Source: an uncultured Actinomycetes bacterium
Lineage (GTDB): Bacteria; Actinomycetota; Acidimicrobiia; Acidimicrobiales; Acidimicrobilacustridaceae
Direction: 5' to 3'
Length of the DNA stretch: 9,222 bases
Assembly (NCBI GenBank): GCA_945957335.1
Contig: CAMFLJ010000137.1
Coordinates: 1-9,222 of the forward strand
Below, piece by piece: positions 1 to 6,544 of this stretch. The position numbers and the translations under genes were made by a program. The notes under the pieces are model-generated. The model ran no database searches and had not been told where the DNA came from. It saw only the letters and a program-made list of their open reading frames with translations. Numbering within the stretch: the stretch's first letter is position 1; each line of letters begins with the position of its first letter.

Positions 1-365
1 TGGCCACCCATCGTGACGCGCTCGCCCGAGCCGAACACCTCGGCGAAGCCCTCGTCGGGCAGGTAGGCCGCGACCGCCGCCGACGACGGCAGGTTGGCGA
101 TGCCGATCCAGCCGAACGAGCCGTCGAGCCAGGCCATGCGCTGCCAGATGTCGATCATCTCGGCGAAGCCGGGCTCGCTGCCCCCGGCCGGGGCCGGGTT
201 CATGTACGGCATGAGCCCGCTCTCCCACAGCGCGTCGACGATCGGCGCGGTGAGCGTGCGGGCCTGTTCCGAGGCGCCCGCCTCCGCGGTGACGACGTCG
301 GCCGTGGCCGCGACGAGATCGGTCCCGTGTTCCCCCGTGAGCGTCATGCCCTGATCATGGCCCAC
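1..365 (-). CDS. Acyl-CoA dehydrogenase-fold protein, probable flavin-dependent monooxygenase (N-terminal part, cut by window edge)
   Basis: The frame is open from position 1 to a start on the left side of the divergent region, so only the N-terminal ~120 residues are present. The visible part has the layout of the alpha-helical N-terminal domain of acyl-CoA dehydrogenases and, more closely, of their flavin hydroxylase relatives (HsaA/DszC type). A helix ends in VDALWESGLMPYMNP, followed by a PAGGSEP turn, then FAEMIDIWQRMAWLDGSFGW, matching the family's P-x-GG and 'D-x-S-x-x-W' segments. I chose the GTG at 365 because GGGAG (374-378) lies 8 nt upstream. An ATG at 347 is the alternative, but its only SD-like bases (AGGG, 349-352) sit 1 nt away, too close. 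The catalytic and FAD-binding C-terminal parts are missing, so dehydrogenase versus monooxygenase is inference. The divergent Rieske oxygenase next door favours an oxidative catabolic role. Confidence 0.75.
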   Translation of the reverse strand, partial: MGHDQGMTLTGEHGTDLVAATADVVTAEAGASEQARTLTAPIVDALWESGLMPYMNPAPAGGSEPGFAEMIDIWQRMAWLDGSFGWIGIANLPSSAAVAAYLPDEGFAEVFGSGERVTMGG

Positions 366-471
366 CGGGTGGTCTCCCGTGGCAACGGGCACGCCGTCGC
401 CTCGCCGCCGAGGTTGTAGAAAATATGCAGATCACGGCGCCGGCCCGGGCGCCCGCCCCGGCAGGAGCCCG
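366..471. promoter_or_regulatory. Divergent intergenic region with an AT-rich island
   Basis: This 106-bp region separates the two divergent oxidative genes. Nearly all of it is GC-rich, except the island TTGTAGAAAATATG at 414-427, which is the natural place for -10 elements. On the minus strand TATTTT (425 down to 420) fits TAnnnT and would give a leader of roughly 50 nt for the left gene. On the plus strand TAGAAA (417-422) is a weaker candidate for the Rieske gene. No convincing -35 box or regulator palindrome is visible on either side. The promoter assignment is inference from composition and position. Confidence 0.4.
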
Positions 472-475
472 ATGA
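425..475 (+). other. Possible 16-codon leader ORF overlapping the Rieske gene start
   Basis: An ATG inside the AT-rich island opens a frame of 16 codons (MQITAPARAPAPAGAR). Its TGA stop overlaps the ATG of the Rieske gene as ATGA. The nearest SD-like bases are GAGG at 410-413, 11 nt upstream, which is too far to be good. The overlap would allow translational coupling, but a frame this short in GC-rich DNA can easily occur by chance. Confidence 0.2.
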
Positions 476-1401
476 GCACGACCCGCTTCCCGTTCCCCCT
501 CCCCTACGGCTGGTTCACCGTCACCCGCCTGGACGAGGTGCCCCTCGACCCGGTGAGCACCCACCGGCTGTTCGGGCGTGATCTCGTGCTGTGGCAGGTC
601 GACGGCGAACGGCGCCTCGTCGACGCCCACTGCCCGCACCTCGGTGCCCACCTCGGCGTCGGCGGGCGGGTGGAGGGCCGGTGCCTCGTGTGCCCGTTCC
701 ACGAGTGGAGCTACGGGCTCGACGGCGCCAACGTCGCCATCCCCTACGCCGACAAGCCCAACCGGAGGGCCCGGCTGCGCAGCTACCCGCTGGCCGAGCG
801 CAACGGCTCCCTCCTGGCCTGGTACCACCCCGACCCGTCGGTCGCCCCTATCTACGAGGTGCCCCAGCTGCTGCCGACCGAGTCGGTCCTCGTGCACCGC
901 TTCGACCGTGAGCTCGGCACCGTGTGGCAGGAGGTCGCCGAGAACTCGGTCGACATGGCCCACTTCGTGTCGGTCCACGGCACCGCGCAGATGGCCTCGG
1001 TCGGCCAGATGACCGTCGACGGGCCGTTCCGAACGGTGCGCAGCGAGCAGACCTTCACCTCGTCGAAGGGCGACCTGCCCGCCATCCTCACGTCGCGCAG
1101 CCTCGGCGCCGGCCAGGGCTACGTCACCTTCGAGCTGTTCGGCCACACGGTGATCGCCGTGAGCTCCACGACGCCCGTCGAAGACGAGCGGTGCCTCCAG
1201 CGCTTCACCTTCCACACCGACGGCAGCGACGTGGCGGCGAAGATCGCCCCCGCCTTCGCCGCCGAGGTCGAGCGCCAGTTCGACCAGGACATCCCGATCT
1301 GGGAGACCAAGGCGTACCTCCCGGTGCCGGCACTGGCGCCGTCGGAGAAGCCGGTCACCGAGTTCCGTAGGTGGGCCGCCCAGTTCTACGTCGAGGCCTG
1401 A
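472..1401 (+). CDS. Rieske [2Fe-2S] non-heme iron oxygenase, KshA / cholesterol 7-desaturase-like
   Basis: This is a 309-residue oxygenase alpha subunit. The Rieske cluster ligands are C54-x-H56 and C74-x2-H77 (in CPHLGAHLGVGG and CPFHEWSYG). The mononuclear iron site is the DMAHFVSVH segment, with D161, H164 and H169, plus a C-terminal acid, most likely D273 in DQDIPIW. The IPYADKP segment and the NGSLLAWYHP segment after the cluster, and the WAAQFY C-terminus, resemble 3-ketosteroid 9alpha-hydroxylase oxygenase (KshA) and the Neverland/DAF-36 cholesterol 7-desaturases. Such enzymes hydroxylate or desaturate using O2 and electrons from a separate reductase, which is not in this window. I chose the ATG at 472 over the upstream GTG at 379 because AGGAG lies at 463-467, 4 nt upstream, and the longer N-terminus would be an Arg/Gly-rich stretch running through the promoter. 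Its 3' end overlaps plsC by 16 bp tail to tail. A steroid substrate is only suggested by family resemblance. Confidence 0.93.
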   Translation: MSTTRFPFPLPYGWFTVTRLDEVPLDPVSTHRLFGRDLVLWQVDGERRLVDAHCPHLGAHLGVGGRVEGRCLVCPFHEWSYGLDGANVAIPYADKPNRRARLRSYPLAERNGSLLAWYHPDPSVAPIYEVPQLLPTESVLVHRFDRELGTVWQEVAENSVDMAHFVSVHGTAQMASVGQMTVDGPFRTVRSEQTFTSSKGDLPAILTSRSLGAGQGYVTFELFGHTVIAVSSTTPVEDERCLQRFTFHTDGSDVAAKIAPAFAAEVERQFDQDIPIWETKAYLPVPALAPSEKPVTEFRRWAAQFYVEA

Positions 1402-2192
1402 CCCTCGCCATCGGCGGCGGTTCCCTCGGCGTCGGCGGACGGCACCTCGTCGACCACCTCGACCGGCTCGGGCACCGGGTGCGGCGGGTTGGGGTGCCCG
1501 GCCAGGGCCTGGGCCTCGTCGAAGAGCACCTGGATGCGCTCCCCCAGCTCGACGGTGAGCTCGCGGACGGCCTTGCGCGAGACCCGTCCGCTCTCCTTCG
1601 GCGGCGGCGGGTAGAGCGGGTCGCCGACCACCACCGTCATCTTCACCGGGCGGATGAACTTCGAGCCCTTGGGCATGGCGGCCTCGGTGTTGCCGAGGCC
1701 AACCGGGATGATCGGTGCGCCGGTGCGGCAGGCCACGTAGGCGGGGCCGTCGAACATCTCGGAGATCTCGGGGCCGAACTGGCGGGTGCCCTCGGGGAAC
1801 ATCACCAGGGGCTCACCGCGCTCGACGCAGGCCAGCGCCGCCTTCAGGGCCTCGCGATCCGCGGTGCCGCGCTGCACGGGGAAGCCGCCCATGGCGGTGA
1901 GGAACCAGCCGAAGGGCCGGCTCTTCCAGAGCGACTCCTTGCCCATGTAGCGCAGGGTGCGGGTGGTGACCGCCGAGATGATCGGGGTGTCGAGGTTGGA
2001 GCGGTGGATCGGCGAGACGATGTAGGCGCCGCTGCGGGGCAGCTTCTCGCGGCCGTGCACCTCGAGGCGGAACCACAGCCGGCACGCGCCGTTGATGGCG
2101 CCACGCACCACGATGTAGAGCGCCCGCTGGGCCCGGCTCATGTCCTCGCCCTTGCCGAAGTGGGCCGGGACGTGGAGCTCCTCGCGGGTCAC
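1386..2192 (-). CDS. plsC: 1-acyl-sn-glycerol-3-phosphate acyltransferase (PlsC family)
   Basis: This 268-residue protein carries the acyltransferase signature blocks in order: the catalytic H-x4-D motif HRSNLD (H63, D68), GGFPVQRG (102-109), FPEGTR (132-137) and GAPIIPVGLG (about 158-167). The family moves an acyl chain to lysophosphatidic acid to make phosphatidic acid at the inner membrane face. The core ends near residue 230. The last ~38 residues are a Pro-, Glu- and Asp-rich tail of low complexity, probably disordered. The start is GTG at 2192, overlapping the cmk stop as GTGA, with GGAGG 7 nt upstream inside cmk, so translation is probably coupled. It is the last gene of the operon. 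The stop codon lies inside the end of the convergent Rieske gene, leaving no room for a terminator between them. Exact acyl or headgroup preference cannot be told from sequence. Confidence 0.93.
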   Translation of the reverse strand: MTREELHVPAHFGKGEDMSRAQRALYIVVRGAINGACRLWFRLEVHGREKLPRSGAYIVSPIHRSNLDTPIISAVTTRTLRYMGKESLWKSRPFGWFLTAMGGFPVQRGTADREALKAALACVERGEPLVMFPEGTRQFGPEISEMFDGPAYVACRTGAPIIPVGLGNTEAAMPKGSKFIRPVKMTVVVGDPLYPPPPKESGRVSRKAVRELTVELGERIQVLFDEAQALAGHPNPPHPVPEPVEVVDEVPSADAEGTAADGEGQAST

Positions 2193-2836
2193 CCGAGGGC
2201 CTCCAGGATCGTGTCGACGATCTGCTCGACGGTGAGGTCGCTGGTGTCGATGACGAAGGCGTCGTCGGCCTCGCGCAGGGGGCTGTCCTCCCGGCCCTGG
2301 TCGAGGGCGTCGCGGCGGGCCAGGTCGGAGGCCACCGTCTCGTAGGAGAGGTCCTCGACCTCCTTCGAGCGGCGGGCGGCCCGCACCTCGGGCTTGGCGT
2401 CGAGGTACACCTTCAGGACGGCGTCGGGGAACACGACGGTGCCGATGTCACGGCCCTCCATCACGCCCCCGCCCCGCTCGGTCGCCCACGCCCGCTGGCG
2501 CGAGCGCATCTCCGAGCGCACCGCCGGGATGGCGGCCACGATGCTCACCGCCCGGGTGACCTCCGGGCCGCGGATCTCGATGGTGGCGTCGGCGCCGTCG
2601 ACCGTCACCGTGCCGTCGGTGCCCATCTGCAGCTCCATGCCCGCGGCCAGGTTGGCGACGAGCTCGGCGTCGTCGGGGTCGACCCCGGCGCGCAGGGCCG
2701 AGAAGGCCACCGAGCGGTACATGGCCCCGGTGTCGAGGTACGGCAGGCCGGTGCGCTCGGACACGGCCCGGGCGACGGTGCTCTTGCCCGAGCCGGCCGG
2801 CCCGTCGATGGCGATGACCCTGGGTGCGTCGCTCAC
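2189..2836 (-). CDS. cmk: Cytidylate kinase
   Basis: This is a 215-residue (d)CMP kinase, which makes CDP/dCDP with ATP for nucleic acid and phospholipid precursor supply. The P-loop is GPAGSGKS (12-19), followed by YLDTGAMYR (33-41, the family's nucleotide-monophosphate segment), EGRDIGTVVFPDA (127-139) and VYLDAKPEVRAARR (143-156, start of the lid region). DSPL at 184-187 and the FVIDTSDLT segment near the C-terminus complete the usual order. The length is near the family norm (about 220-230). The open frame runs far upstream through aroA, but the Arg/His-rich extension is an out-of-frame reading. The true start is GTG at 2836, overlapping the aroA stop as GTGA, with GAGGAG 6 nt upstream. 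Sitting between aroA and plsC, it follows a common Gram-positive gene order. Confidence 0.97.
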   Translation of the reverse strand: MSDAPRVIAIDGPAGSGKSTVARAVSERTGLPYLDTGAMYRSVAFSALRAGVDPDDAELVANLAAGMELQMGTDGTVTVDGADATIEIRGPEVTRAVSIVAAIPAVRSEMRSRQRAWATERGGGVMEGRDIGTVVFPDAVLKVYLDAKPEVRAARRSKEVEDLSYETVASDLARRDALDQGREDSPLREADDAFVIDTSDLTVEQIVDTILEALG

Positions 2837-4158
2837 GTGGTGCTCCTCGGTCGCAGCGTCTCGATGACGTCGAAGAAGTCGGGGAAGGTCTTGGCCACGC
2901 AGCCCGGGTCGGCGATGCGGATGCCGGGCTCGCGCAGGCCGAGCAGCGTGAAGCTCATGGCCATGCGGTGGTCGTCGTAGGTCTGGATCGTGGCCGGCCG
3001 CACCGCGGCGGGCTCGATGGTGAAGCCGTCGGCGTCCTCGGTGGCGCCCACGCCGGCGCGCTGCAGCTCGGTGACGACCGCGGCGATGCGGTCGGTCTCC
3101 TTGCGGCGGATGAAGCCGATGCCGGAGATGCGGGTGGGGCCCTCGGCGAAGGCGGCGACCGCGGCGATGGTCTGGGCCGTGTCGGAGATCGGCTCGAAGT
3201 CGGCGTCGATGCCGCGGAGCGGTCCACCCTCGACCTCGGTGGCGGTGCGGTCGCGCCGCACCGTGCAGCCCATGGCCTCGAGGTGGTCGACGAAGCGCAC
3301 GTCGCCCTGCAGCGACGACTGCCCGAGGCCCTCGACGCGCACCCGGCCGCCGCACACCGCGGCCACCGCGAACAGGTAGGACGCGGCCGAGGCGTCCGGC
3401 TCGACGTCGTAGCGGGCCGCCCGGTAGCCGCCCGGCTCGACCACCCAGGCCCGGGCGCCGTCGGCTCGGGCGGTGGCGCCGAAGGCGGCCATGACCGCCA
3501 CGGTCATGTCGAGGTAGGGCCGCGAGACCGGATCGGTGGTGAGCTCGACGCGCAGGCCGCCGGGCAGGCACGCCCCGGCCAGCAGGAGCCCCGACACGAA
3601 CTGGCTGGAGACGTCGCCGGCGAGGGTGACCCGCGCCTGCTCGGCACCGGGGCCGACGCCGGTGGCACCTCCGGAGACGGTGACGGGCAGGTGGCCGGCC
3701 TCGCCGCCCTCGGTGACGGTGGCGCCGAGCTGGCGCACGGCGTCGAGCACCGGCCCCATCGGGCGGGCCCGCAACGGCGCTCCCCCGTCGAGCACGAACG
3801 GCCCGGCACCGAGGGCGAGCGTGGCGGCGACGAAGCGCGAGGTGGTGCCCGACAGGGCGGCGTGCAGCTCGACGGGCCCTGCGGCCAGGCGGCCCCCGGT
3901 GCCGGTGACCTCGACGGTCAGGGCGTCACGGTCGACCACGACGGTGGCCCCCAGCACCTCGATGCAGGCGAGCATCGCCTCGGTGTCGTCGGCGAAGAGC
4001 ACGCCGGTGAGGGTGCTACGCCCCTCGGCCAGGGCGGCGGCGAGCAGGGCCCGGTTGGTGAGGCTCTTCGACCCCGGCGGGCGCACCACCGCGTCGACGG
4101 GCCCGCCGAAGGGCACGATCGCCAGGGGGTCGGGCAGGTCGGACGGGCCGGGGCTCAT
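2833..4158 (-). CDS. aroA: 3-phosphoshikimate 1-carboxyvinyltransferase (EPSP synthase)
   Basis: This 441-residue enzyme joins shikimate-3-phosphate and phosphoenolpyruvate to form EPSP, the sixth shikimate pathway step. Visible sites are the N-terminal PGSKSLTNR (28-36, K31 expected to contact PEP), SGTTSRF (103-109), VSSQF (183-187), the catalytic Asp in ISDTAQ (D326), RRKETDR (351-357, K353/E354), TYDDHRMAM (393-401) and AKTFPDFF (422-429). Both halves of the inside-out alpha/beta barrel are complete. At the position equivalent to E. coli Pro101 this protein has F109, as I recall for other actinobacterial enzymes. The start ATG at 4158 overlaps the tyrA stop as ATGA, and GAGG lies 4 nt upstream. 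It feeds chorismate production for AroH and TyrA, encoded just upstream in the same operon. Confidence 0.98.
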   Translation of the reverse strand: MSPGPSDLPDPLAIVPFGGPVDAVVRPPGSKSLTNRALLAAALAEGRSTLTGVLFADDTEAMLACIEVLGATVVVDRDALTVEVTGTGGRLAAGPVELHAALSGTTSRFVAATLALGAGPFVLDGGAPLRARPMGPVLDAVRQLGATVTEGGEAGHLPVTVSGGATGVGPGAEQARVTLAGDVSSQFVSGLLLAGACLPGGLRVELTTDPVSRPYLDMTVAVMAAFGATARADGARAWVVEPGGYRAARYDVEPDASAASYLFAVAAVCGGRVRVEGLGQSSLQGDVRFVDHLEAMGCTVRRDRTATEVEGGPLRGIDADFEPISDTAQTIAAVAAFAEGPTRISGIGFIRRKETDRIAAVVTELQRAGVGATEDADGFTIEPAAVRPATIQTYDDHRMAMSFTLLGLREPGIRIADPGCVAKTFPDFFDVIETLRPRSTT

Positions 4159-5264
4159 CGTTCCTCGCCGGCGTCGAGCGGGCGCAGCACCGGCTTGTAG
4201 CCTGCCTCGGCGAGGGCATCGCGGAGGCGCTCGCCGTCGGCGGCCTCGACGAGCAGGATCAGCACGCCCTCGTCGCCCTCGACGGAGTGGGCGATCTCGA
4301 TGTCGGCGATGCTCACGTCGAGCTCGGCGGCCAGCACGGCGATGGCGGCCACCGCGCCCGTCTGGTCGCGCAGCGGCACCCTGATCTCGGCCAGGTCCTC
4401 GACCTTGGCGAAGCGGGCGGGCAGCGCCCGGCGGGCCGACCGGGCCCGCTCGAGCACGGCGACGAGGCCGTCGCGGTCGTCGGAGTCGACGAGGTCGCGC
4501 ACCTGCACCAGGGTGGCCACCAGGCGGTCGAGCTCGGTGACGATGGCGGTGCGGTTCTCGGCGCAGATGTCGGGCCAGATGCCCGGGTGGCCCGACGCGA
4601 TGCGGGTCATGTCGCGGAAGCCGCCGGCGGCGAGGCGCAGGAGCCCGCGGTGCTCGGCCGAGCGCTCGTCGGCGAGGCCCATGAGGCTGGCCGCGGTGAG
4701 GTGGGGCACGTGCGAGATCACCGCCACCATGGAGTCGTGGCGCTCGGGCGGGAGCGACACGACCTCGGCCCCGAAGCCGGCCACCACGGAGCGCACCTCG
4801 GCGAAGGCGTCGTCGTCGGTGCCGGGGATGGGCGTGAGCACCCAGGTGCGGCCCTCGAACAGGTCGGGGCGAGCCCCGGCCACGCCTTCCTGCTCGCTGC
4901 CGGCCATCGGGTGGCCGCCGACGAAGCGGGGGTCGGCCATGAGCGGCACGAGCGGTGACTTCACGCTGCCGGCGTCGGTGACGAGGCCCGGCGTGTCGGC
5001 CAGCGCCCGGCCGACCTCCTCGGCGATGGCCCCCACCGGCGTGGCGACGAAGGTGAGGTCGACCTCGACGGGGCCCTCGGCGGGGGCGGCGGCGTCGATG
5101 GCGCCCACCGCCACGGCCTGCTCGAGGTTGGCCTCGTGGAGGTCGCGCCCGACGACGTGCCAGCCCGACCGCCGCAGGGCCGCGCCGATCGAGCCGCCGA
5201 TGAGCCCGACGCCCACGACGAGGGCGCGCCGCCCCGGGGCGGTGTCGGTGGAGGGATAGGCCAC
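4155..5264 (-). CDS. tyrA: Prephenate dehydrogenase with C-terminal ACT domain
   Basis: This 369-residue protein has an N-terminal Rossmann fold with GVGLIGGS (18-25, the NAD(P) GxGxxG loop) and FVATPVGAI (72-80). The TyrA active-site segments are GGHPMAGSEQEG (116-127, with H118) and SHVPHLTAASLM (184-195, with H185 and H188). A helical dimerisation domain follows to about residue 290. Residues ~294-365 form an ACT domain (VPLRDQTGAVAAIAVLAAEL, then the VSIADIEI strand), a small-molecule sensor probably used for tyrosine feedback. The enzyme oxidatively decarboxylates prephenate to 4-hydroxyphenylpyruvate. The arogenate form of the reaction cannot be excluded, and NAD versus NADP preference is not clear. 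The start is GTG at 5264, 3 bp after the aroH stop, with GGAG 6 nt upstream. Confidence 0.95.
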   Translation of the reverse strand: MAYPSTDTAPGRRALVVGVGLIGGSIGAALRRSGWHVVGRDLHEANLEQAVAVGAIDAAAPAEGPVEVDLTFVATPVGAIAEEVGRALADTPGLVTDAGSVKSPLVPLMADPRFVGGHPMAGSEQEGVAGARPDLFEGRTWVLTPIPGTDDDAFAEVRSVVAGFGAEVVSLPPERHDSMVAVISHVPHLTAASLMGLADERSAEHRGLLRLAAGGFRDMTRIASGHPGIWPDICAENRTAIVTELDRLVATLVQVRDLVDSDDRDGLVAVLERARSARRALPARFAKVEDLAEIRVPLRDQTGAVAAIAVLAAELDVSIADIEIAHSVEGDEGVLILLVEAADGERLRDALAEAGYKPVLRPLDAGEER

Positions 5265-5267
5265 CGA

Positions 5268-5648
5268 CTACTCCGGCAGGTCGTCGCGCAGCGAGGCGGC
5301 ACCTTCGAGGTACACGTGGCGCAGGTCGGCGCGCGCCCGGTCGGTGGTGAGGTGCATCAGCACCCGGATGCAGCGCGGGGTGGCACCGACGATGTCGAGC
5401 TCGCGGGCGCAGATCAGGGGGACGTCACCGAAGCCGATGTCGCGGGCCGCGGTGGCCGGGAACATCGAGTGGATGTCGTCGGTGGCGGTGAACAGCACGC
5501 TGATCACGTCGTCGTGGTCGACGCCGTTGCGCTCGACCATCTGCTCGAGCAGGGCGATGGTGCGCGAGCGCACCTGCTCGGCGGTGTCCTCGTCGACGGT
5601 GGTGGCGCCCCGGAGGGCACGGACGGCTGCGGTCACGGGCGTCGACAC
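5268..5648 (-). CDS. aroH: Chorismate mutase, AroH class (monofunctional)
   Basis: This 126-residue protein is the trimeric AroH-type chorismate mutase, which converts chorismate to prephenate. It aligns along its whole length with my memory of Bacillus subtilis AroH. RALRGATTV carries R13 (Bs R7), MFPATAARD carries R69 (Bs R63), ARELDI carries E83 (Bs E78), CIRVLM carries R95 (Bs R90) and HVYLEGA carries Y113 (Bs Y108), so the known active-site set is complete. The start used is GTG at 5648, whose G is also the last base of the rluB TAG stop (TAGTG). An in-frame GTG at 5636 is an alternative, since neither has an ideal SD; AGG lies 2 nt before the first. The longer open frame upstream is a shadow of rluB. 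Its product is the substrate of TyrA, encoded next. Confidence 0.96.
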   Translation of the reverse strand: MSTPVTAAVRALRGATTVDEDTAEQVRSRTIALLEQMVERNGVDHDDVISVLFTATDDIHSMFPATAARDIGFGDVPLICARELDIVGATPRCIRVLMHLTTDRARADLRHVYLEGAASLRDDLPE

Positions 5649-6544
5649 TACCTGTGGGCGTCGCCGCGGCCGCGAGACGATCCGCCGCCCTTCGGCGGTC
5701 CGCCCTTGGCCTTCGCGGTGCCACCCTTCGGGGCCGCCTTGGATCGGGGCTTGCCGCTCGCCCCGCCCCGGCCCTTGCCGCCACCGGCGGGCGTCACCTC
5801 GGGCTCGGGCCGGGGGCCGGCGGCGCGCTCGAGGGCGCGCACCTCGTCGGTGGTGAGCTCGCGCCAGGCGCCGGGCTTGAGCTTGCGGTCGGCCAGCGGG
5901 CCGATGCGGGTGCGCACCAGCCGGTCGACCGGGTGGCCGATGGCCTCGCACATCCGCCGGACCTGGCGGTTGCGGCCCTCGTGGATCGTGAGGCGGATCA
6001 CGCCGGGGCCCACCAGCGCGGCCTGGGCCGGGGCGGTGGGCCCGTCGTCGAGCTCGACGCCCTCGCGCAGGCGCCGCACCGAGCGGCGCGAGGGCTCGCC
6101 CTCGACCCGGGCGACGTACTCCTTCTCGACACCGAACGAGGGGTGGGTGAGTCGGTGGGTGAGGCCGCCGTCGTTGGTGAGCAGGAGCAGGCCCTCGGTG
6201 TCCATGTCGAGGCGGCCGACGGGGAACACGCGCGGCTCCGCGGGCACGAGGTCGAGCACCGTGGGGCGGCCCTGCGGGTCGTCGGCGGTGGTCACCACGC
6301 CCGTGGGCTTGTTGAGCAGGTAGTAGACGAGCCCGGCCTTGGTGCCGATCGGGGTGCCGTCGACGGCGATGACGTCGGCCTCGGCGTCGACCCGGCGCCC
6401 GAGGGAGGCCCGCTCCCCGTTGACGGTGACGCGCCCGGCGGCGATGAGGTCCTCACAGGTGCGGCGGCTGCCCATCCCGACCCGGGCCAGGACCTTCTGG
6501 AGCCGCTCGCCCTCCTCGTCGTGCTCGCCGTCGTCGGGGCGCAC
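5648..6544 (-). CDS. rluB: 23S rRNA pseudouridine synthase, RsuA/RluB family
   Basis: This 298-residue protein has an N-terminal S4 RNA-binding domain (about 13-60, LQKVLARVGMGSRRTCEDLI onwards). The RsuA/RluB catalytic domain follows, with NKPTGVVTT (78-86), GRLDMDTEGLLLLTND (110-125, catalytic Asp D113), KEYVARVEG (141-149) and EGRNRQVRRMCEAIGHPV (189-206). It isomerises a uridine in rRNA; RluB rather than RsuA is favoured by linkage to scpA/scpB and by the fold order, but the target base is inferred. Residues ~242-298 form a Lys/Gly/Pro/Arg tail with repeated KGG and PKGG units, likely disordered and RNA-binding. The start GTG at 6544 follows a G-rich stretch rather than a clean SD. The first 253 bp overlap the scpB open frame in another register, unlike every other junction in the operon. 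Confidence 0.94.
   Translation of the reverse strand: MRPDDGEHDEEGERLQKVLARVGMGSRRTCEDLIAAGRVTVNGERASLGRRVDAEADVIAVDGTPIGTKAGLVYYLLNKPTGVVTTADDPQGRPTVLDLVPAEPRVFPVGRLDMDTEGLLLLTNDGGLTHRLTHPSFGVEKEYVARVEGEPSRRSVRRLREGVELDDGPTAPAQAALVGPGVIRLTIHEGRNRQVRRMCEAIGHPVDRLVRTRIGPLADRKLKPGAWRELTTDEVRALERAAGPRPEPEVTPAGGGKGRGGASGKPRSKAAPKGGTAKAKGGPPKGGGSSRGRGDAHR

Noticed and set aside
355..1215. A 286-codon minus-strand frame opposite the Rieske gene
   Set aside because: It is His/Gly/Val/Glu-rich without motifs, and the plus strand carries all Rieske and iron ligands.
2837..3571. A 245-codon N-terminal extension of cmk
   Set aside because: The extension is Arg/His-rich out-of-frame aroA. The Cmk family N-terminus and a GTGA junction with an SD place the start at 2836.
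2824..4200. A 458-codon open frame on the plus strand opposite aroA
   Set aside because: It is Gly/His/Arg/Asp-rich with no domain motifs, and lies wholly opposite a gene with a full set of EPSP synthase residues. Long antisense frames are expected at this GC content.
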